Shown here: piece by piece, positions 35,649 to 45,288 of the stretch
Numbering within the stretch: position 1 is the first letter of the stretch
Layout of the letters: every line of letters begins with the position of its first letter
Assembly (NCBI RefSeq): GCF_052115385.1
Contig: NZ_JBFRGP010000002.1
Location: forward strand, 462,044-526,043
DNA from: Dyella_D sp052115385
Lineage (GTDB): Bacteria; Pseudomonadota; Gammaproteobacteria; Xanthomonadales; Rhodanobacteraceae
DNA length: 64,000 nt
Direction: 5' to 3'
Program-made: the position numbers and the translations under genes
The notes under the pieces: model-generated
Databases searched by the model: none
What the model was told of the DNA's origin: nothing
The model's input: the letters and a program-made list of their open reading frames with translations, nothing else

Positions 35649-38600
35649 ATGAAGCATGCAGCAACGCGCATCATCGCCTCGTCCATGGTTATCGCCAGCC
35701 CGTTCGGCTTCATCAACACGGCGCTCGCCAACTGCACCAGCCCGGGCGGATCGAACGCGACGGTAAGCTGCGACAGCACCGCGCCCAATCCTTATGCCAC
35801 GCAGATCGGTGCCGGCAGCAGCGAAACCACCATCACTACCATCGACGTGCAGAACGGCGCCACCATCAATGCGGGCGCCACGCAGAACGCCATCAGCCTG
35901 GGCGACGATGTGCTGATCACGCTCCACGGCGGCGCGCTGGTCACCAACAGCCCGAGCGGCGGCAGCGGCAATGGTGGCTACAACCTCGGCTACAACACGG
36001 TCGAGTTCCGCAACAACGGCAGCCTGGTCGTCAACGCCAATGCGCAGCTGACCCAGACCGGCAGCGCCGCCGCCAAGGCGGTCAACGCGGTCGGCTACGG
36101 CAATAGCATCACCAACTACGGCACGATCAGTTCACAGGGGGCGCCGGCGGTCTGGTTCCAGGATCAGGTGACGCAGTCCGGCGCGGTCAATACCGTGGAC
36201 AACTACGGCGCCATCCAGACCGGCGCGAACGGCGGCAACGCCAGCGCGATCGGCAATGCCGGCAACGGCGATGTGGCCGTGTTCAATCGCAGCGGCGCCG
36301 TGGTGACCGGCAATATCGCCTTCGCCGGCGGCAACAACGAAGTGACGCTGTATACCGGATCCAGCGTCACCGGCACGATCGATGGCGGCAGCGGCAGCAG
36401 CAGCCTGACGCTGGCGGGCGCGGATACCGGCACCCAGCAAGGCGCGCTGCTCAACTTCAGTTCGCTCACCAAGGTGGACAGCGGAACCTGGACACTCGCC
36501 GGCGACATGAAGAACGCCGGCGCGAATCCCAATGCGCAGCTAGGCATTTATGTGCAGGAGGGCACCCTGGTGCTGGCCTCCGACAACGCGGCCTTCAGCG
36601 GCTCGGTCGCGGTGTACGGCGATGCCACCTTGCAGCTGGGCCATGGCGGCGCGGCCGGCGGCATCAGCAGCGACATCGCCAATGACGGCACGGTGGCATT
36701 CGATCGCACCGGCACCTACGCGTTCTCCGGCAGCATTTCCGGCGCGGGCAGCGTGCAGCAGCTCGGCGGCGGCACGGTGATCCTCAATGCCGATAACCCC
36801 TATACCGGCAACACTCTGGTGAACGCAGGCACGCTGGCGGTGGGCGACAGCAGCCACCCGGGCGCGGCACTGAGCGGCGGCGGCACCATCACCGTGGCCT
36901 CCGGCGCGACGTTGGCCGGTTACGGCAGCGTAAGCGGCACCGTAAGCAATGGCGGCACCATCGCGGCGGCCGACGCGCTGGCGGCGCTGGGCAGCGGCAA
37001 GGGCGGCTTTACCGTCAATGGCGCGTTGAACAACAACGGCCTGGTGCAGTTGGGCGGCAGCGGTACCGGCAACCGGCTGGTGGCATCCAGTTACACCGGC
37101 GGTCCGGGCAGTGTGGTGGCGCTCAATACTTATCTTGGCGGTGACGGCTCCGCGTCGGATCAGTTGGTCATCAATGGCGGCGCCGCCACCGGCAGCACGG
37201 CGCTGCGCATCACCAATGCGGGCGGCCCCGGCGCGCTGACCTCGGCCAATGGCATCCAGGTAGTGGATGCGATCAACGGCGGCACCACGACCGCCAACGC
37301 CTTCACGCTGGCGAGCACTGTCGCCGCGGGCCCCTACGAGTATTCGCTCTATCGAGGCAGTACCGATGGCAGCAGTGCGCAGAACTGGTACTTGCGCTCG
37401 CAACTCGATTGTTCGCTGATGCCGCAGGCGCCTGCGTGTGCGGCACCTGCGCCAGCTCCAGCTCCAGCTCCAGCACCAGCACCAGCGCCTGCTCCTGCGC
37501 CTGCGCCTGCTCCTGCGCCTGCGCCAGCTCCAGCGCCAGCGCCAGCTCCTGCGCCAGCGCCAGCACCAGCTCCTGCGCCAGCACCTGCTCCTGCTCCTGC
37601 TCCTGCGCCAGCTCCTGCACCTGCGCCTGCGCCAGCACCAGCACCAGCACCTGCTCCTGCACCTGCACCGGCTCCAGCTCCAGCACCGCCACCGCCATCT
37701 CCTTCCACCAACTCGGGCGCGTCGCCGGGCCAGTCTGCGGTGCCGCTCTACCGCCAGGAGGTGTCGCTCTATGCCGCCGTCCCGTCGATGGCGTTGTCGT
37801 ACGAACTGCAACTGGTGGACAACCTGCGGGAGCGCGTCGGCCAGGATGTCGCCCCCGATGATGGGGGCGGCTGGATACGCGTCATCGCGCAGCACGACAC
37901 CCGCGATGGCGGCGCGGCCGGCATCTATGGCGGCAAGGGGCCTGACTACAGCGACGACATGCATGCCCTGCAGGCGGGCATGGACCTGTATCGCGATGAG
38001 CAGGGCGGCAGCGGCGACGTTGCCGGCGTCTATGTCGCGCTCGGCCAGATCACCGGCGACGTCAAGAACTTCAACGGCATCACCGCCGGCCGCGACCGCC
38101 TGCAGAACTACACGCTCGGCGGCTACTGGACCCATCGGGATCCATCGGGCTGGTACACCGATGCGGTAGTGCAGGGCAGCAGCTACAAGGTCAGGGCCAG
38201 CTCCACCCGCATGGCGCCGCTGAAAACCGAGGGTCGCGGCCTCGCCGCCTCGCTCGAAAGCGGCTACCGCTTGCGGTTGCACGATGGCTGGGTGTTCGAG
38301 CCGCAGGCGCAGCTGGTCTATCGCAATGCATCCTTCAACGACGCCGCCGACGCAGCATCCAGCGTGTACTTCAAGCATGCCGGCGCGCTCGCTGGCCGCG
38401 TCGGCAGCGAAGTCGACAAGAGCTGGTCGATCGGCGGCACGCCGGCGCATCCCAGGGCCTTGACTGCCTGGCTGCGCGCCGATCTATGGCGCGAATTCAG
38501 CGGCGATACGCAAGTGGCCTTCTCGACACCCACGGCGCCGATGAGTTTCCGCACCGACCTGAAGCGCTCATGGGTGAGCCTGCGCGCCGGCGTGAGCGCG

Positions 38601-38708
38601 CAACTGACGCGCAACGTTTTCGTGTATGCGAGTGCCGGGCATGACTTCGGCGTCAATGATCACGGCAAGGGTTATAGCGGCAAGGCGGGACTGCGCATCG
38701 ACTGGTGA
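35649..38708 (+). CDS. type Va autotransporter with a long Ala-Pro linker
   Basis: 1019 residues. The signal peptide (ASSMVIASPFGFINTALA) is followed by a passenger of beta-strand repeats of the PATR type (LNADNPYTGNTLVNAGTLAVG; SGTVSNGGTIAAADALA). About 40 Ala-Pro dipeptides (coded by 37443-37690) and PPPPSPS follow, and the last 300 residues form the autotransporter barrel (WIRVIAQHDTRDGG, ending GLRIDW). No protease or lipase motif is visible in the passenger, so an adhesin or matrix role is likely. The start at 35649 is where the signal peptide begins; 52 codons upstream in the frame are unsupported. Confidence 0.88.
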   Translation: MKHAATRIIASSMVIASPFGFINTALANCTSPGGSNATVSCDSTAPNPYATQIGAGSSETTITTIDVQNGATINAGATQNAISLGDDVLITLHGGALVTNSPSGGSGNGGYNLGYNTVEFRNNGSLVVNANAQLTQTGSAAAKAVNAVGYGNSITNYGTISSQGAPAVWFQDQVTQSGAVNTVDNYGAIQTGANGGNASAIGNAGNGDVAVFNRSGAVVTGNIAFAGGNNEVTLYTGSSVTGTIDGGSGSSSLTLAGADTGTQQGALLNFSSLTKVDSGTWTLAGDMKNAGANPNAQLGIYVQEGTLVLASDNAAFSGSVAVYGDATLQLGHGGAAGGISSDIANDGTVAFDRTGTYAFSGSISGAGSVQQLGGGTVILNADNPYTGNTLVNAGTLAVGDSSHPGAALSGGGTITVASGATLAGYGSVSGTVSNGGTIAAADALAALGSGKGGFTVNGALNNNGLVQLGGSGTGNRLVASSYTGGPGSVVALNTYLGGDGSASDQLVINGGAATGSTALRITNAGGPGALTSANGIQVVDAINGGTTTANAFTLASTVAAGPYEYSLYRGSTDGSSAQNWYLRSQLDCSLMPQAPACAAPAPAPAPAPAPAPAPAPAPAPAPAPAPAPAPAPAPAPAPAPAPAPAPAPAPAPAPAPAPAPAPAPAPAPAPAPAPAPAPAPPPPSPSTNSGASPGQSAVPLYRQEVSLYAAVPSMALSYELQLVDNLRERVGQDVAPDDGGGWIRVIAQHDTRDGGAAGIYGGKGPDYSDDMHALQAGMDLYRDEQGGSGDVAGVYVALGQITGDVKNFNGITAGRDRLQNYTLGGYWTHRDPSGWYTDAVVQGSSYKVRASSTRMAPLKTEGRGLAASLESGYRLRLHDGWVFEPQAQLVYRNASFNDAADAASSVYFKHAGALAGRVGSEVDKSWSIGGTPAHPRALTAWLRADLWREFSGDTQVAFSTPTAPMSFRTDLKRSWVSLRAGVSAQLTRNVFVYASAGHDFGVNDHGKGYSGKAGLRIDW
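37443..37691 (+). repeat. Ala-Pro codon microsatellite
   Basis: About 40 tandem GCN-CCN hexamers, with synonymous third-base variation (cct/cca and gct/gca/gcg). Encodes the stalk between passenger and barrel of the autotransporter. Repeats of this kind are prone to in-frame length change. Confidence 0.9.
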
Positions 38709-38960
38709 CGACTTCGGGCCGGCGTGGATTTTCGTCGGCACCGATATCGATTCGGATATCTACGGATGCCGATTCCTTATCGCTCTTCTGCGCGGTCGGC
38801 GTCAGAGCGCAAAGAAAGTGCGGGCCGTTTCTCAAAAAGCACCACCCGCATCTAAATGACATGGAGTTGTCCGGGACGCTGGTGCACAACTGTTGCCGAT
38901 TACCTCCTCCCCCATCGTGCTGTCGACGGCATCTCGCGACGGCGATCAAGGTGAAAACCC

Positions 38961-41216
38961 ATGAAGCAGACCAACCCTCCCGTGCTCGTTCCCCAGATCG
39001 ATGCCGATGCGCACGACCACATCGATGACAACTCTCGCCGTCGCTTCATCGGAGGCCTGGGTGCCGGCGCATTGCTGCTCGGTCTCGGCGTTGGGGTGGG
39101 CGAAAGCCGCGCTCGCAGCCTTCCGCCATCGGGTTCCGCGCCAGCGGGCAGTCCGCTGATCACGGGGCGCTTCACGCATCCGGGCCTGCTGGTCAACGAA
39201 GACGATTTCACGCGCATCAGGAACAAGCTCAAGAACGGCGAGCAGCCGTGGACCAAGTGGTGGCAGACGCTGTGCGCCTCCAGCAATACGTCCCTGGCGG
39301 GCAAACCCAATCCACAGCCTGCCGTCTATCGCCACAACGGAACGAAATGGGCTCTGTACAGGGACATCGAGCGGGCTTTCTGCTGCGCGTTGCGCTGGAA
39401 GATCTCCAATGATGACACCTACGCCAAACTGGCTGTGGAAACGCTCGATGCGTGGTCCGAAACCCTGAAATTCATCGGGACCAATCCGCCAGGAGTTACC
39501 GAGGGCGATGATCACACGGGCTACCTGATGTGCGGCATGCAGGGTCACCAATTTGCCAATGCCGCGGAAATCATGCGCACCTACACGGGCTGGTCAGCGC
39601 AGGGCGTGGCGCGCTTCCAGGACATGCTGCGCAACGTATTCGCGGCGCCGATTTCCAAGGGACTGCACGGGCACCTGACCGATGGCGGTCTATGGAGCTT
39701 CGCCAACTGGGACTATGCCGCGCTGGTTGGCACGCTGGCCATCGGCGTGTTTTGCGACGACATCGACCTGTATCGGCAGGCGATCGAGTATTACACCGGC
39801 AACAATCACGGTGACGTGCACACGCAGTTCGGCAATGGCATGGCGATGCATAGCGTGTATTTCATGCATCCGGGTTACCTCGGCCAGTGGCAGGAAAGCG
39901 GGCGCGATCAGGGCCATTCCACGCTTGGCATGTCGCTGGGCGGCGACTTGCTCGAAATGGCGTGGAAGCAGGGCGACGATCTGTACTCCGCGTTCAACAA
40001 CCGCTTCCTGGCCGGTGCGGAATACGTGGCAAAGTCCAATGTGCTGGACAAGAACGGCAAGCAGTACGTGATGCCGTTCGCGCGCCAGTCCAGTCCAATC
40101 GGCCTGTTCACCGCCGCGGCCAACCAGGCGGGCCCTTCGTTGCGTTGTTGTTGGGAAACCATCTACAACCATTACGTCAACCGCATGGGCATCGACGCGC
40201 CTTACATCGCGCAAATGGTGCGCGACGCCGAGTTCAGAAACCAGAATGGCGGCGATGACGTGGTGTATTCGACGCTGTGGAGCCGGCGGGACGACTACGC
40301 AGGACCGCTGCGTGCGCCGTTCGGCGTGTCGGGTTTTTGCAGCGAAGGCAAGGTGACGCTTTCGTGGTGGGGCGGCAAGGATACGTTGTCTTATATGGTC
40401 AAGCGCAGCAACAGCGTGAGCGGTCCGTTCAGCGTGATCGGTTCGGTCGCGGCGGATGAGACGCGCACGTTCAGCGATATGCCTGGGCAAGGCGTGTGGT
40501 ACTACCAGATCCAGGCCAGCAACGGCATTAACCTCGTGTCGCGTCCGGCACGTGTCGCGGCTCCCGGTGAATTGCGCTGCTCGATGGATCTTGCCGATGG
40601 TGGCGGCAACACGGCCGTGGGCTGGGTCACCTCGCCTGATGGCGAGTGGGTTCGCGGCGACGGCACGCTGATGAACGGTGCCAGCTGGGGCGCGGGCCGC
40701 TTGCCGGGCAGTGCTGCGCTCCTGTTGGACGGCAAGCAATCGTATGTGCAGCTTCCGGCCGGGATGATTACCGACGTCGCCGATTTCACGATGTCGATGT
40801 GGACCTTCGCCAATGCGCCGCTGCATTGGAATACCTGCCTGTTGTTCATCGGACTGGATGGCGGCCGTTGCATGTTTCTTGCGCCTTTAGCGGGACGCAA
40901 CGGTGGCAGATTGCGCTTTGCCATCACCGGCTCGGGTGTTAACGACGAGCAGGTGGTCGAAGCCGATCAGGCCTTGCCGTTCCGTCGCTGGGTGCACGTC
41001 GCGGTGACTTTGGGTGGCGGCACGGCCAAGATCTATATCGATGGCCGGCTCGCTGGCCGTGACGATTCCTTCGAGTTGTCGCCGCGTCAGTTGATCGATC
41101 AGAAAAGGCTGCTCGGCTGGGATGGTGGGCATGCGTCCTTCGATGGCCGCATCCAGGATTTCCGTTTCTATTCCATGGCATTGAGCGACGCCCAGATCGC
41201 GGCGTTGGCGAAGTAA
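38961..41216 (+). CDS. Tat-exported alginate-lyase-fold protein with FnIII-like and LamG domains
   Basis: 751 residues. The twin-arginine signal is SRRRFIGGLGAGALLLGLGVG. Residues about 75-420 form an (alpha/alpha) toroid of the alginate-lyase superfamily (HPGLLVNEDDFTRIRNKL; GHQFANAAEIMRTY; a YYTGNNHGDVHTQFGNG region where catalytic His/Asn may lie). A FnIII-like stretch (SNSVSGPFSVIGS...WYYQIQASNG) follows. The last 180 residues form a LamG/concanavalin-A jelly roll (TDVADFTMSMWTFAN; AKIYIDGRLAG; GRIQDFRFYSMALSDAQI). Likely a polysaccharide lyase acting on a uronic-acid glycan; the substrate is not known. It lies 76 bases before the pepsin-type autotransporter. Confidence 0.82.
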   Translation: MKQTNPPVLVPQIDADAHDHIDDNSRRRFIGGLGAGALLLGLGVGVGESRARSLPPSGSAPAGSPLITGRFTHPGLLVNEDDFTRIRNKLKNGEQPWTKWWQTLCASSNTSLAGKPNPQPAVYRHNGTKWALYRDIERAFCCALRWKISNDDTYAKLAVETLDAWSETLKFIGTNPPGVTEGDDHTGYLMCGMQGHQFANAAEIMRTYTGWSAQGVARFQDMLRNVFAAPISKGLHGHLTDGGLWSFANWDYAALVGTLAIGVFCDDIDLYRQAIEYYTGNNHGDVHTQFGNGMAMHSVYFMHPGYLGQWQESGRDQGHSTLGMSLGGDLLEMAWKQGDDLYSAFNNRFLAGAEYVAKSNVLDKNGKQYVMPFARQSSPIGLFTAAANQAGPSLRCCWETIYNHYVNRMGIDAPYIAQMVRDAEFRNQNGGDDVVYSTLWSRRDDYAGPLRAPFGVSGFCSEGKVTLSWWGGKDTLSYMVKRSNSVSGPFSVIGSVAADETRTFSDMPGQGVWYYQIQASNGINLVSRPARVAAPGELRCSMDLADGGGNTAVGWVTSPDGEWVRGDGTLMNGASWGAGRLPGSAALLLDGKQSYVQLPAGMITDVADFTMSMWTFANAPLHWNTCLLFIGLDGGRCMFLAPLAGRNGGRLRFAITGSGVNDEQVVEADQALPFRRWVHVAVTLGGGTAKIYIDGRLAGRDDSFELSPRQLIDQKRLLGWDGGHASFDGRIQDFRFYSMALSDAQIAALAK

Positions 41217-41233
41217 CCGCACGCAACACGTAC

Positions 41234-41254
41234 AGGCGATCCCGAGGATCGCCT
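41234..41254 (+). terminator. short hairpin between the lyase and the pepsin-type autotransporter
   Basis: AGGCGATCC and GGATCGCCT pair perfectly (9 bp, 3-base loop). No T-run follows. It may limit read-through or stabilise the upstream mRNA. Confidence 0.4.
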
Positions 41255-41292
41255 CTCTGCCCGGCATCGCGCCAGGCGGAGCAGGGGAAAGC

Positions 41293-44200
41293 ATGAGCAA
41301 GTTGAAGCATTCACCGATCTGGTGCGCCCTGGCGTGCCTGTTCGGGCACGGCCACGCATCGGCGTCGGATATTCCGCTGGATCTTGTCCAGCAGCCTGGC
41401 GGCGGCACCATGCCCGCCTATCGACTGGGCATCCAGGTCGGGCTCAATGGCGGCGCGGCGCGGGAATACCTGTTCGACACCGGTTCCGATTCGTTCAATA
41501 TCGCCGTCGGGCACGATGGCGGCCCGGTGTCATGGTTCCCGGGCTGGAAGGCGTCCGCGACGAACTCACCCTACGTCTTCAACTATGGCGATGGCACTAC
41601 CGGCTATTGGCAGCAGAACACCACGGCGGCGAGCGTCCAGTTCTACAACCCGGGCACGGGAAAGCAGGTGTTCGGTGCGGCGCCGCCACAGGGATTGCCG
41701 GTAGCCGTGGCGCTCGATGCGGTGATGACGTCCGATCACTTCGCGCCGAATGTGCGCGGCGGGGACACGCAGGGCGTGCCCATCGCCACCGGCATGACCG
41801 CGTCGGGCCAGCCGGTGACGATGTACCAGGACCTGACCTGGCAGCAGCAGCTCGACCAGGACGTAGCGCCGGAACAAGGGCGCTTCTACGGCAGGTTCGG
41901 CGCGGGCGACTTCCTGTATGCGGGAGACAACGGCGGCGTGCCGGGCATGCTCACCACCACGGGCTACATCGTGGAGGCCAACGGCAAACCCGGCGCGCCC
42001 GGCGGATGCGGACAGGCGTGCTTCGTGGTCGGCCTTACGCCTGCCTTGCGTGCGCAGTTCCTGAGCGTGGTGCCATGGGTGCCGGGAACGCAGCAGGGCA
42101 CGTACCAGGAAACGTTCAACGTCTCCGGCGCGCACGCGGCGCAGCAGTTCGATACCTATTTCACGTACAGCTTGAACCATGGCGCCTACACGGCGAAGTT
42201 GCAGACGGTGCTCGATTCCGGCACCTCGGGGATCTACCTCAACGAGAGCGGGCTGATCGCGGCCGAAACCGCGGCAGGGCATGTCAACGCCAACGGCAAC
42301 GAGATCGCCGGCTTGGCGCTTACCGCGGCCGGCGCGGCGCCGGGCACAAAGACGGTAGCGGTCACCACTGCGGATGACGGCAAGGGCAACCCGCTTCATG
42401 TCGTCGGCACGGGGAGCGCGGGGCCGCTGATTCCGTCCGGCACGGCCTTGTACGGCGTGTCGTTCTTCATGGACAACGCCGTGATGTACGACCTGCAGAA
42501 CCAGGTCACGGCCTATACGCCGTTCTATGTGACGGATGCGCCGCTCTCGACCGACCTGACGGTGACGCAGGCGATGGGGCCGCTCGGGCTTGCCGGCGTG
42601 ATCTCCGGCGGCGGCGCACTTACGGTGGCCCAAGGCGGCATCGCCAACTTGAGCGGCGCCAATACCTATACCGGCCCCACGGTCATCGAGCAGGGCGCGT
42701 GGCTGGGGCTGGCGGGACCGGTAAGCATCGCCACCTCGGTGGGCGTGCAGGCCGACGGCGTCTTCGATGTGTCGCGCGCCGCCGGCAACGTCAACATCCA
42801 GTCGCTGTCCGGCGGCGGCGCCGGTTACCTGGGCGGCAACACGCTGGTGCTAACGCAGGCTCGCGGCACGTTCAGCGGCCAACTGGCGGATGGCGGCCTG
42901 GGCGGCGGCACGGGGGCGGCGCTGAGCATCGAGAGCGGCGAGGAAGTGCTTGCCGGCGACAATCTCTACGGCGGCCCCACCAGCATCGGGCCACGGGCCT
43001 TGCTCGATCTGCAGGGCGCCGTCAGCGGCTCGATGCTCGATGCGGGCACGCTGATCGGCAATGGCCTGGTGCGTGGCGACCTGCGGGTCATCGGCACGGT
43101 GGCGCCAGGCAGCGCCAACGGCGCGTACCAGGTACTGACTGTCGGCGGCGCTTACACGCAGGCAGCAGGGGCCGTCTACATCGCGCAATGGAGTGTTGCG
43201 CAGGATGGCGTGTCCAGCCAGCTGCACATCGGCGGCAACGCGCTGTTGCAGCCCGGCGCGATGCTCAGCCTGGCGCCGTCGGCGACGTCGGTAGCGGCGT
43301 TTCAGGGCGTCAGGCGTTATACCTTGCTGACGGCCAACGGCGGACTGAGCGGTACTTACACCGTTGTCGGCAACACCGGCGTTGGTACGCATCTGAAGGC
43401 GGTGCCGGTCTATGACGGCAATCACGTCTATCTGGACGTGTCGTACGCGGATACCGCTGCACCGGCTCCCCCTACTGGGCCAGCACCGGCACCATTTCCG
43501 CCTGCGCCCGGTTTCGATGCGGCGGCACATACACCCAATCAAGCGGCCGTGCTTGCGGCCATCCAGAACATGCCGTCCAGCAGCGCGCCGTTCATGACGC
43601 TGGCCAGCCTGCAGAGCGATGCGCAGTTGCGCATCGCCGCGGACCAGCTCTCCGGCGAGATCCATGCCAGCGCGCAAAGCGCCTACCTCGACGATACGCG
43701 CATCGTGCGCGATGCCGTGACGCATCGCCTCGGACAGGCGGATCCGGATGCAGGCGTCGCCGGCACCGCATCCGGCCAGAAGGTCAAAACTCAATCGAAT
43801 GGCCTCGCCTGGTGGGGGCAATCCGTCGGCTCGTGGGGGCGCGTGGACGGCACGGGCAACAGCGCGCCCATGTCGCGCACGACAGGCGGCTTCCTTGTCG
43901 GTGCCGACATGCCGGCGGGGGAGCATGCCCGCATCGGTATCGTCGGCGGTCATACGCGAACGGCGCTCGGCGTGCCGCAGCGCGGCTCCTCGCTGTCCAG
44001 CAATGACGATTACGCCGGTCTTTATGCCGGCGGCTCGGTCGGCGCGCTGGCCTTGAGCGCCGGCGCGGATTACACGCGGCATCGTGCGGACACCACCCGT
44101 CACGTGGCGATGGCCGATGCCGGCGGCAGCCTGTACAGCAGAGCGGCGGCGCATACCGCTGAGTTCTATGGCAATGCCGCCTATCGTGTAGCCGTGAACA

Positions 44201-44622
44201 ACGCGATCGTCGAACCGTTCGCCCAGGTGGCTTATGTCAAGCTGGCCACGGATTCATTCAAGGAACGCGACGGCTCCATGGCGCTGACGGTCAGCAGCAG
44301 CCAGCGCGCGGTGGTCTACACCACGCTGGGTACGCGCGCGGCCACGCATTTCGTTTTCCAGGGCGATGCGTTCGACGCGTATGCCAGTGCCGGGTGGCGT
44401 CATGTCTCCGGTGACCTGAGGGCGCGCAGCTCGCTGGCTTTTGCGGATACCAGTGCGTTTGCCGTGTATGGATTACCGATCGCCCGCAATGCTTTTGCGC
44501 TGAGCGCAGGCGTCGATGTGGCGGTAAACAGGAGTGTCAGGCTTGGCGTTTCGTACGATGCGCAAATCGCGTCGCACACGACGGACGCGTCGTTCAGGGC
44601 GCAATTGAGCTGGCGATTCTAG
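41293..44622 (+). CDS. autotransporter with a pepsin-like aspartic protease passenger
   Basis: 1109 residues. A signal peptide (WCALACLFGHGHASA) is followed by a bilobal pepsin-family (A1) pattern: AREYLFDTGSDSFNI with D62, a flap-like FNYGDGTTG with Tyr98, and VLDSGTSGIYL with D308. A PATR segment (GGGALTVAQGGIANLSGANTYTG) follows at 438-460, then a Pro-Ala-rich stretch (about 720-740), and the last 290 residues form an autotransporter barrel (WWGQSVGSWGRVDGTG) ending with LSWRF, the expected terminal Phe. Bacterial pepsins are few, and I know of none carried as an autotransporter passenger. Catalytic aspartates are present in both lobes, so activity is plausible. Confidence 0.82.
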   Translation: MSKLKHSPIWCALACLFGHGHASASDIPLDLVQQPGGGTMPAYRLGIQVGLNGGAAREYLFDTGSDSFNIAVGHDGGPVSWFPGWKASATNSPYVFNYGDGTTGYWQQNTTAASVQFYNPGTGKQVFGAAPPQGLPVAVALDAVMTSDHFAPNVRGGDTQGVPIATGMTASGQPVTMYQDLTWQQQLDQDVAPEQGRFYGRFGAGDFLYAGDNGGVPGMLTTTGYIVEANGKPGAPGGCGQACFVVGLTPALRAQFLSVVPWVPGTQQGTYQETFNVSGAHAAQQFDTYFTYSLNHGAYTAKLQTVLDSGTSGIYLNESGLIAAETAAGHVNANGNEIAGLALTAAGAAPGTKTVAVTTADDGKGNPLHVVGTGSAGPLIPSGTALYGVSFFMDNAVMYDLQNQVTAYTPFYVTDAPLSTDLTVTQAMGPLGLAGVISGGGALTVAQGGIANLSGANTYTGPTVIEQGAWLGLAGPVSIATSVGVQADGVFDVSRAAGNVNIQSLSGGGAGYLGGNTLVLTQARGTFSGQLADGGLGGGTGAALSIESGEEVLAGDNLYGGPTSIGPRALLDLQGAVSGSMLDAGTLIGNGLVRGDLRVIGTVAPGSANGAYQVLTVGGAYTQAAGAVYIAQWSVAQDGVSSQLHIGGNALLQPGAMLSLAPSATSVAAFQGVRRYTLLTANGGLSGTYTVVGNTGVGTHLKAVPVYDGNHVYLDVSYADTAAPAPPTGPAPAPFPPAPGFDAAAHTPNQAAVLAAIQNMPSSSAPFMTLASLQSDAQLRIAADQLSGEIHASAQSAYLDDTRIVRDAVTHRLGQADPDAGVAGTASGQKVKTQSNGLAWWGQSVGSWGRVDGTGNSAPMSRTTGGFLVGADMPAGEHARIGIVGGHTRTALGVPQRGSSLSSNDDYAGLYAGGSVGALALSAGADYTRHRADTTRHVAMADAGGSLYSRAAAHTAEFYGNAAYRVAVNNAIVEPFAQVAYVKLATDSFKERDGSMALTVSSSQRAVVYTTLGTRAATHFVFQGDAFDAYASAGWRHVSGDLRARSSLAFADTSAFAVYGLPIARNAFALSAGVDVAVNRSVRLGVSYDAQIASHTTDASFRAQLSWRF

Positions 44623-44820
44623 AGCCGGCGCACAGCCTCGTTCGCGACTGGTCATTTCAGGCCATTTTTTGCCGCCGATTAGCCCACTCGGCCCTATCTG
44701 GCGTCGAATGCGTCCGGTAGCTTCTGGCCAGGTCGAGAGGCGCGAATTTTCGCCCGTGCCGTGATGCTTGCCGGCCTGGTGCCGGAGCGCGCGCAGCGCC
44801 GACGCCAACAGGGGAACCAT
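44623..44820. other. pilE upstream region
   Basis: 198 bases without coding potential, presumably containing the promoter of the pilin operon. It includes the 18-base motif ACTGGTCATTTCAGGCCA (44647-44664). No clear -24/-12 (sigma-54) pair was found. Confidence 0.35.
44647..44664 (+). repeat. second copy of the 18-base motif
   Basis: ACTGGTCATTTCAGGCCA; 16 of 18 bases agree with 35386-35403. Confidence 0.35.
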
Positions 44821-45288
44821 ATGCATTGCTACTGCAGCCGCGAGGGTTCGATGCGCGGCTTTACCCTCATTGAGCTGATGATCACGGTGGCGATCGTCGC
44901 GATCATCGCGGCCGTCGCGCTGCCTTCGTATACGGACTACCTCAAGCGCAGCAAGTTGACCGAGGCGCACAATGCGCTGGCCACCTACCGTGCCGGCATG
45001 GAGCAGTACTACCAGGACAATCGCAGCTATGGCGCCGGCGGCGCCTGCGGCGTGGCGCTGCCCACCGGCCTGAAGTACTTCACGCTGAGCTGCGGTCCGG
45101 CCGCAGCGAGCACGGCCGGGCTGCAATCGTACGTGGTTACCGCCAAGGGCATCGCCGATTCCCAGGTCAACGGCTTCTCGTTCACCATCAACGAGAAGAA
45201 CGATCGCGCGACCACCGCCGTGCCGTCCGGCTGGGGCACGGCGCCGAGCAGCTGCTGGGTCATCCGTAAAGGGGGCGGCTGCCAATGA
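44821..45288 (+). CDS. pilE: type IV pilin PilE-like
   Basis: 155 residues. The prepilin cleavage site is MRG-FTLIELMITVAIVAIIAAVALPSYTDYL, with the +1 Phe, Glu5 and hydrophobic helix. A pair of C-terminal cysteines (SSCWV...GGGC) and two more in the body fit the disulfide-bounded pilin D-loop. The ATG at 44821 has GGGGAA upstream; a shorter start at 44851 is possible. It leads an operon of minor pilins and overlaps fimT by ATGA. Component of a type IV pilus, as minor pilin or subunit. Confidence 0.87.
   Translation: MHCYCSREGSMRGFTLIELMITVAIVAIIAAVALPSYTDYLKRSKLTEAHNALATYRAGMEQYYQDNRSYGAGGACGVALPTGLKYFTLSCGPAAASTAGLQSYVVTAKGIADSQVNGFSFTINEKNDRATTAVPSGWGTAPSSCWVIRKGGGCQ

Noticed and set aside
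37443..37691. Possible CRISPR or satellite array
   Set aside because: Hexamer period codes for Ala-Pro in a continuous frame; no spacer structure.
36540..38450. 636-codon minus-strand frame opposite the first autotransporter
   Set aside because: Arg/Trp repeats are the complement of the Ala-Pro codons; no domain.
44640..44690. Sigma-54 promoter before pilE
   Set aside because: GG and GC are 9 rather than 10 bases apart and the flanking consensus is poor.
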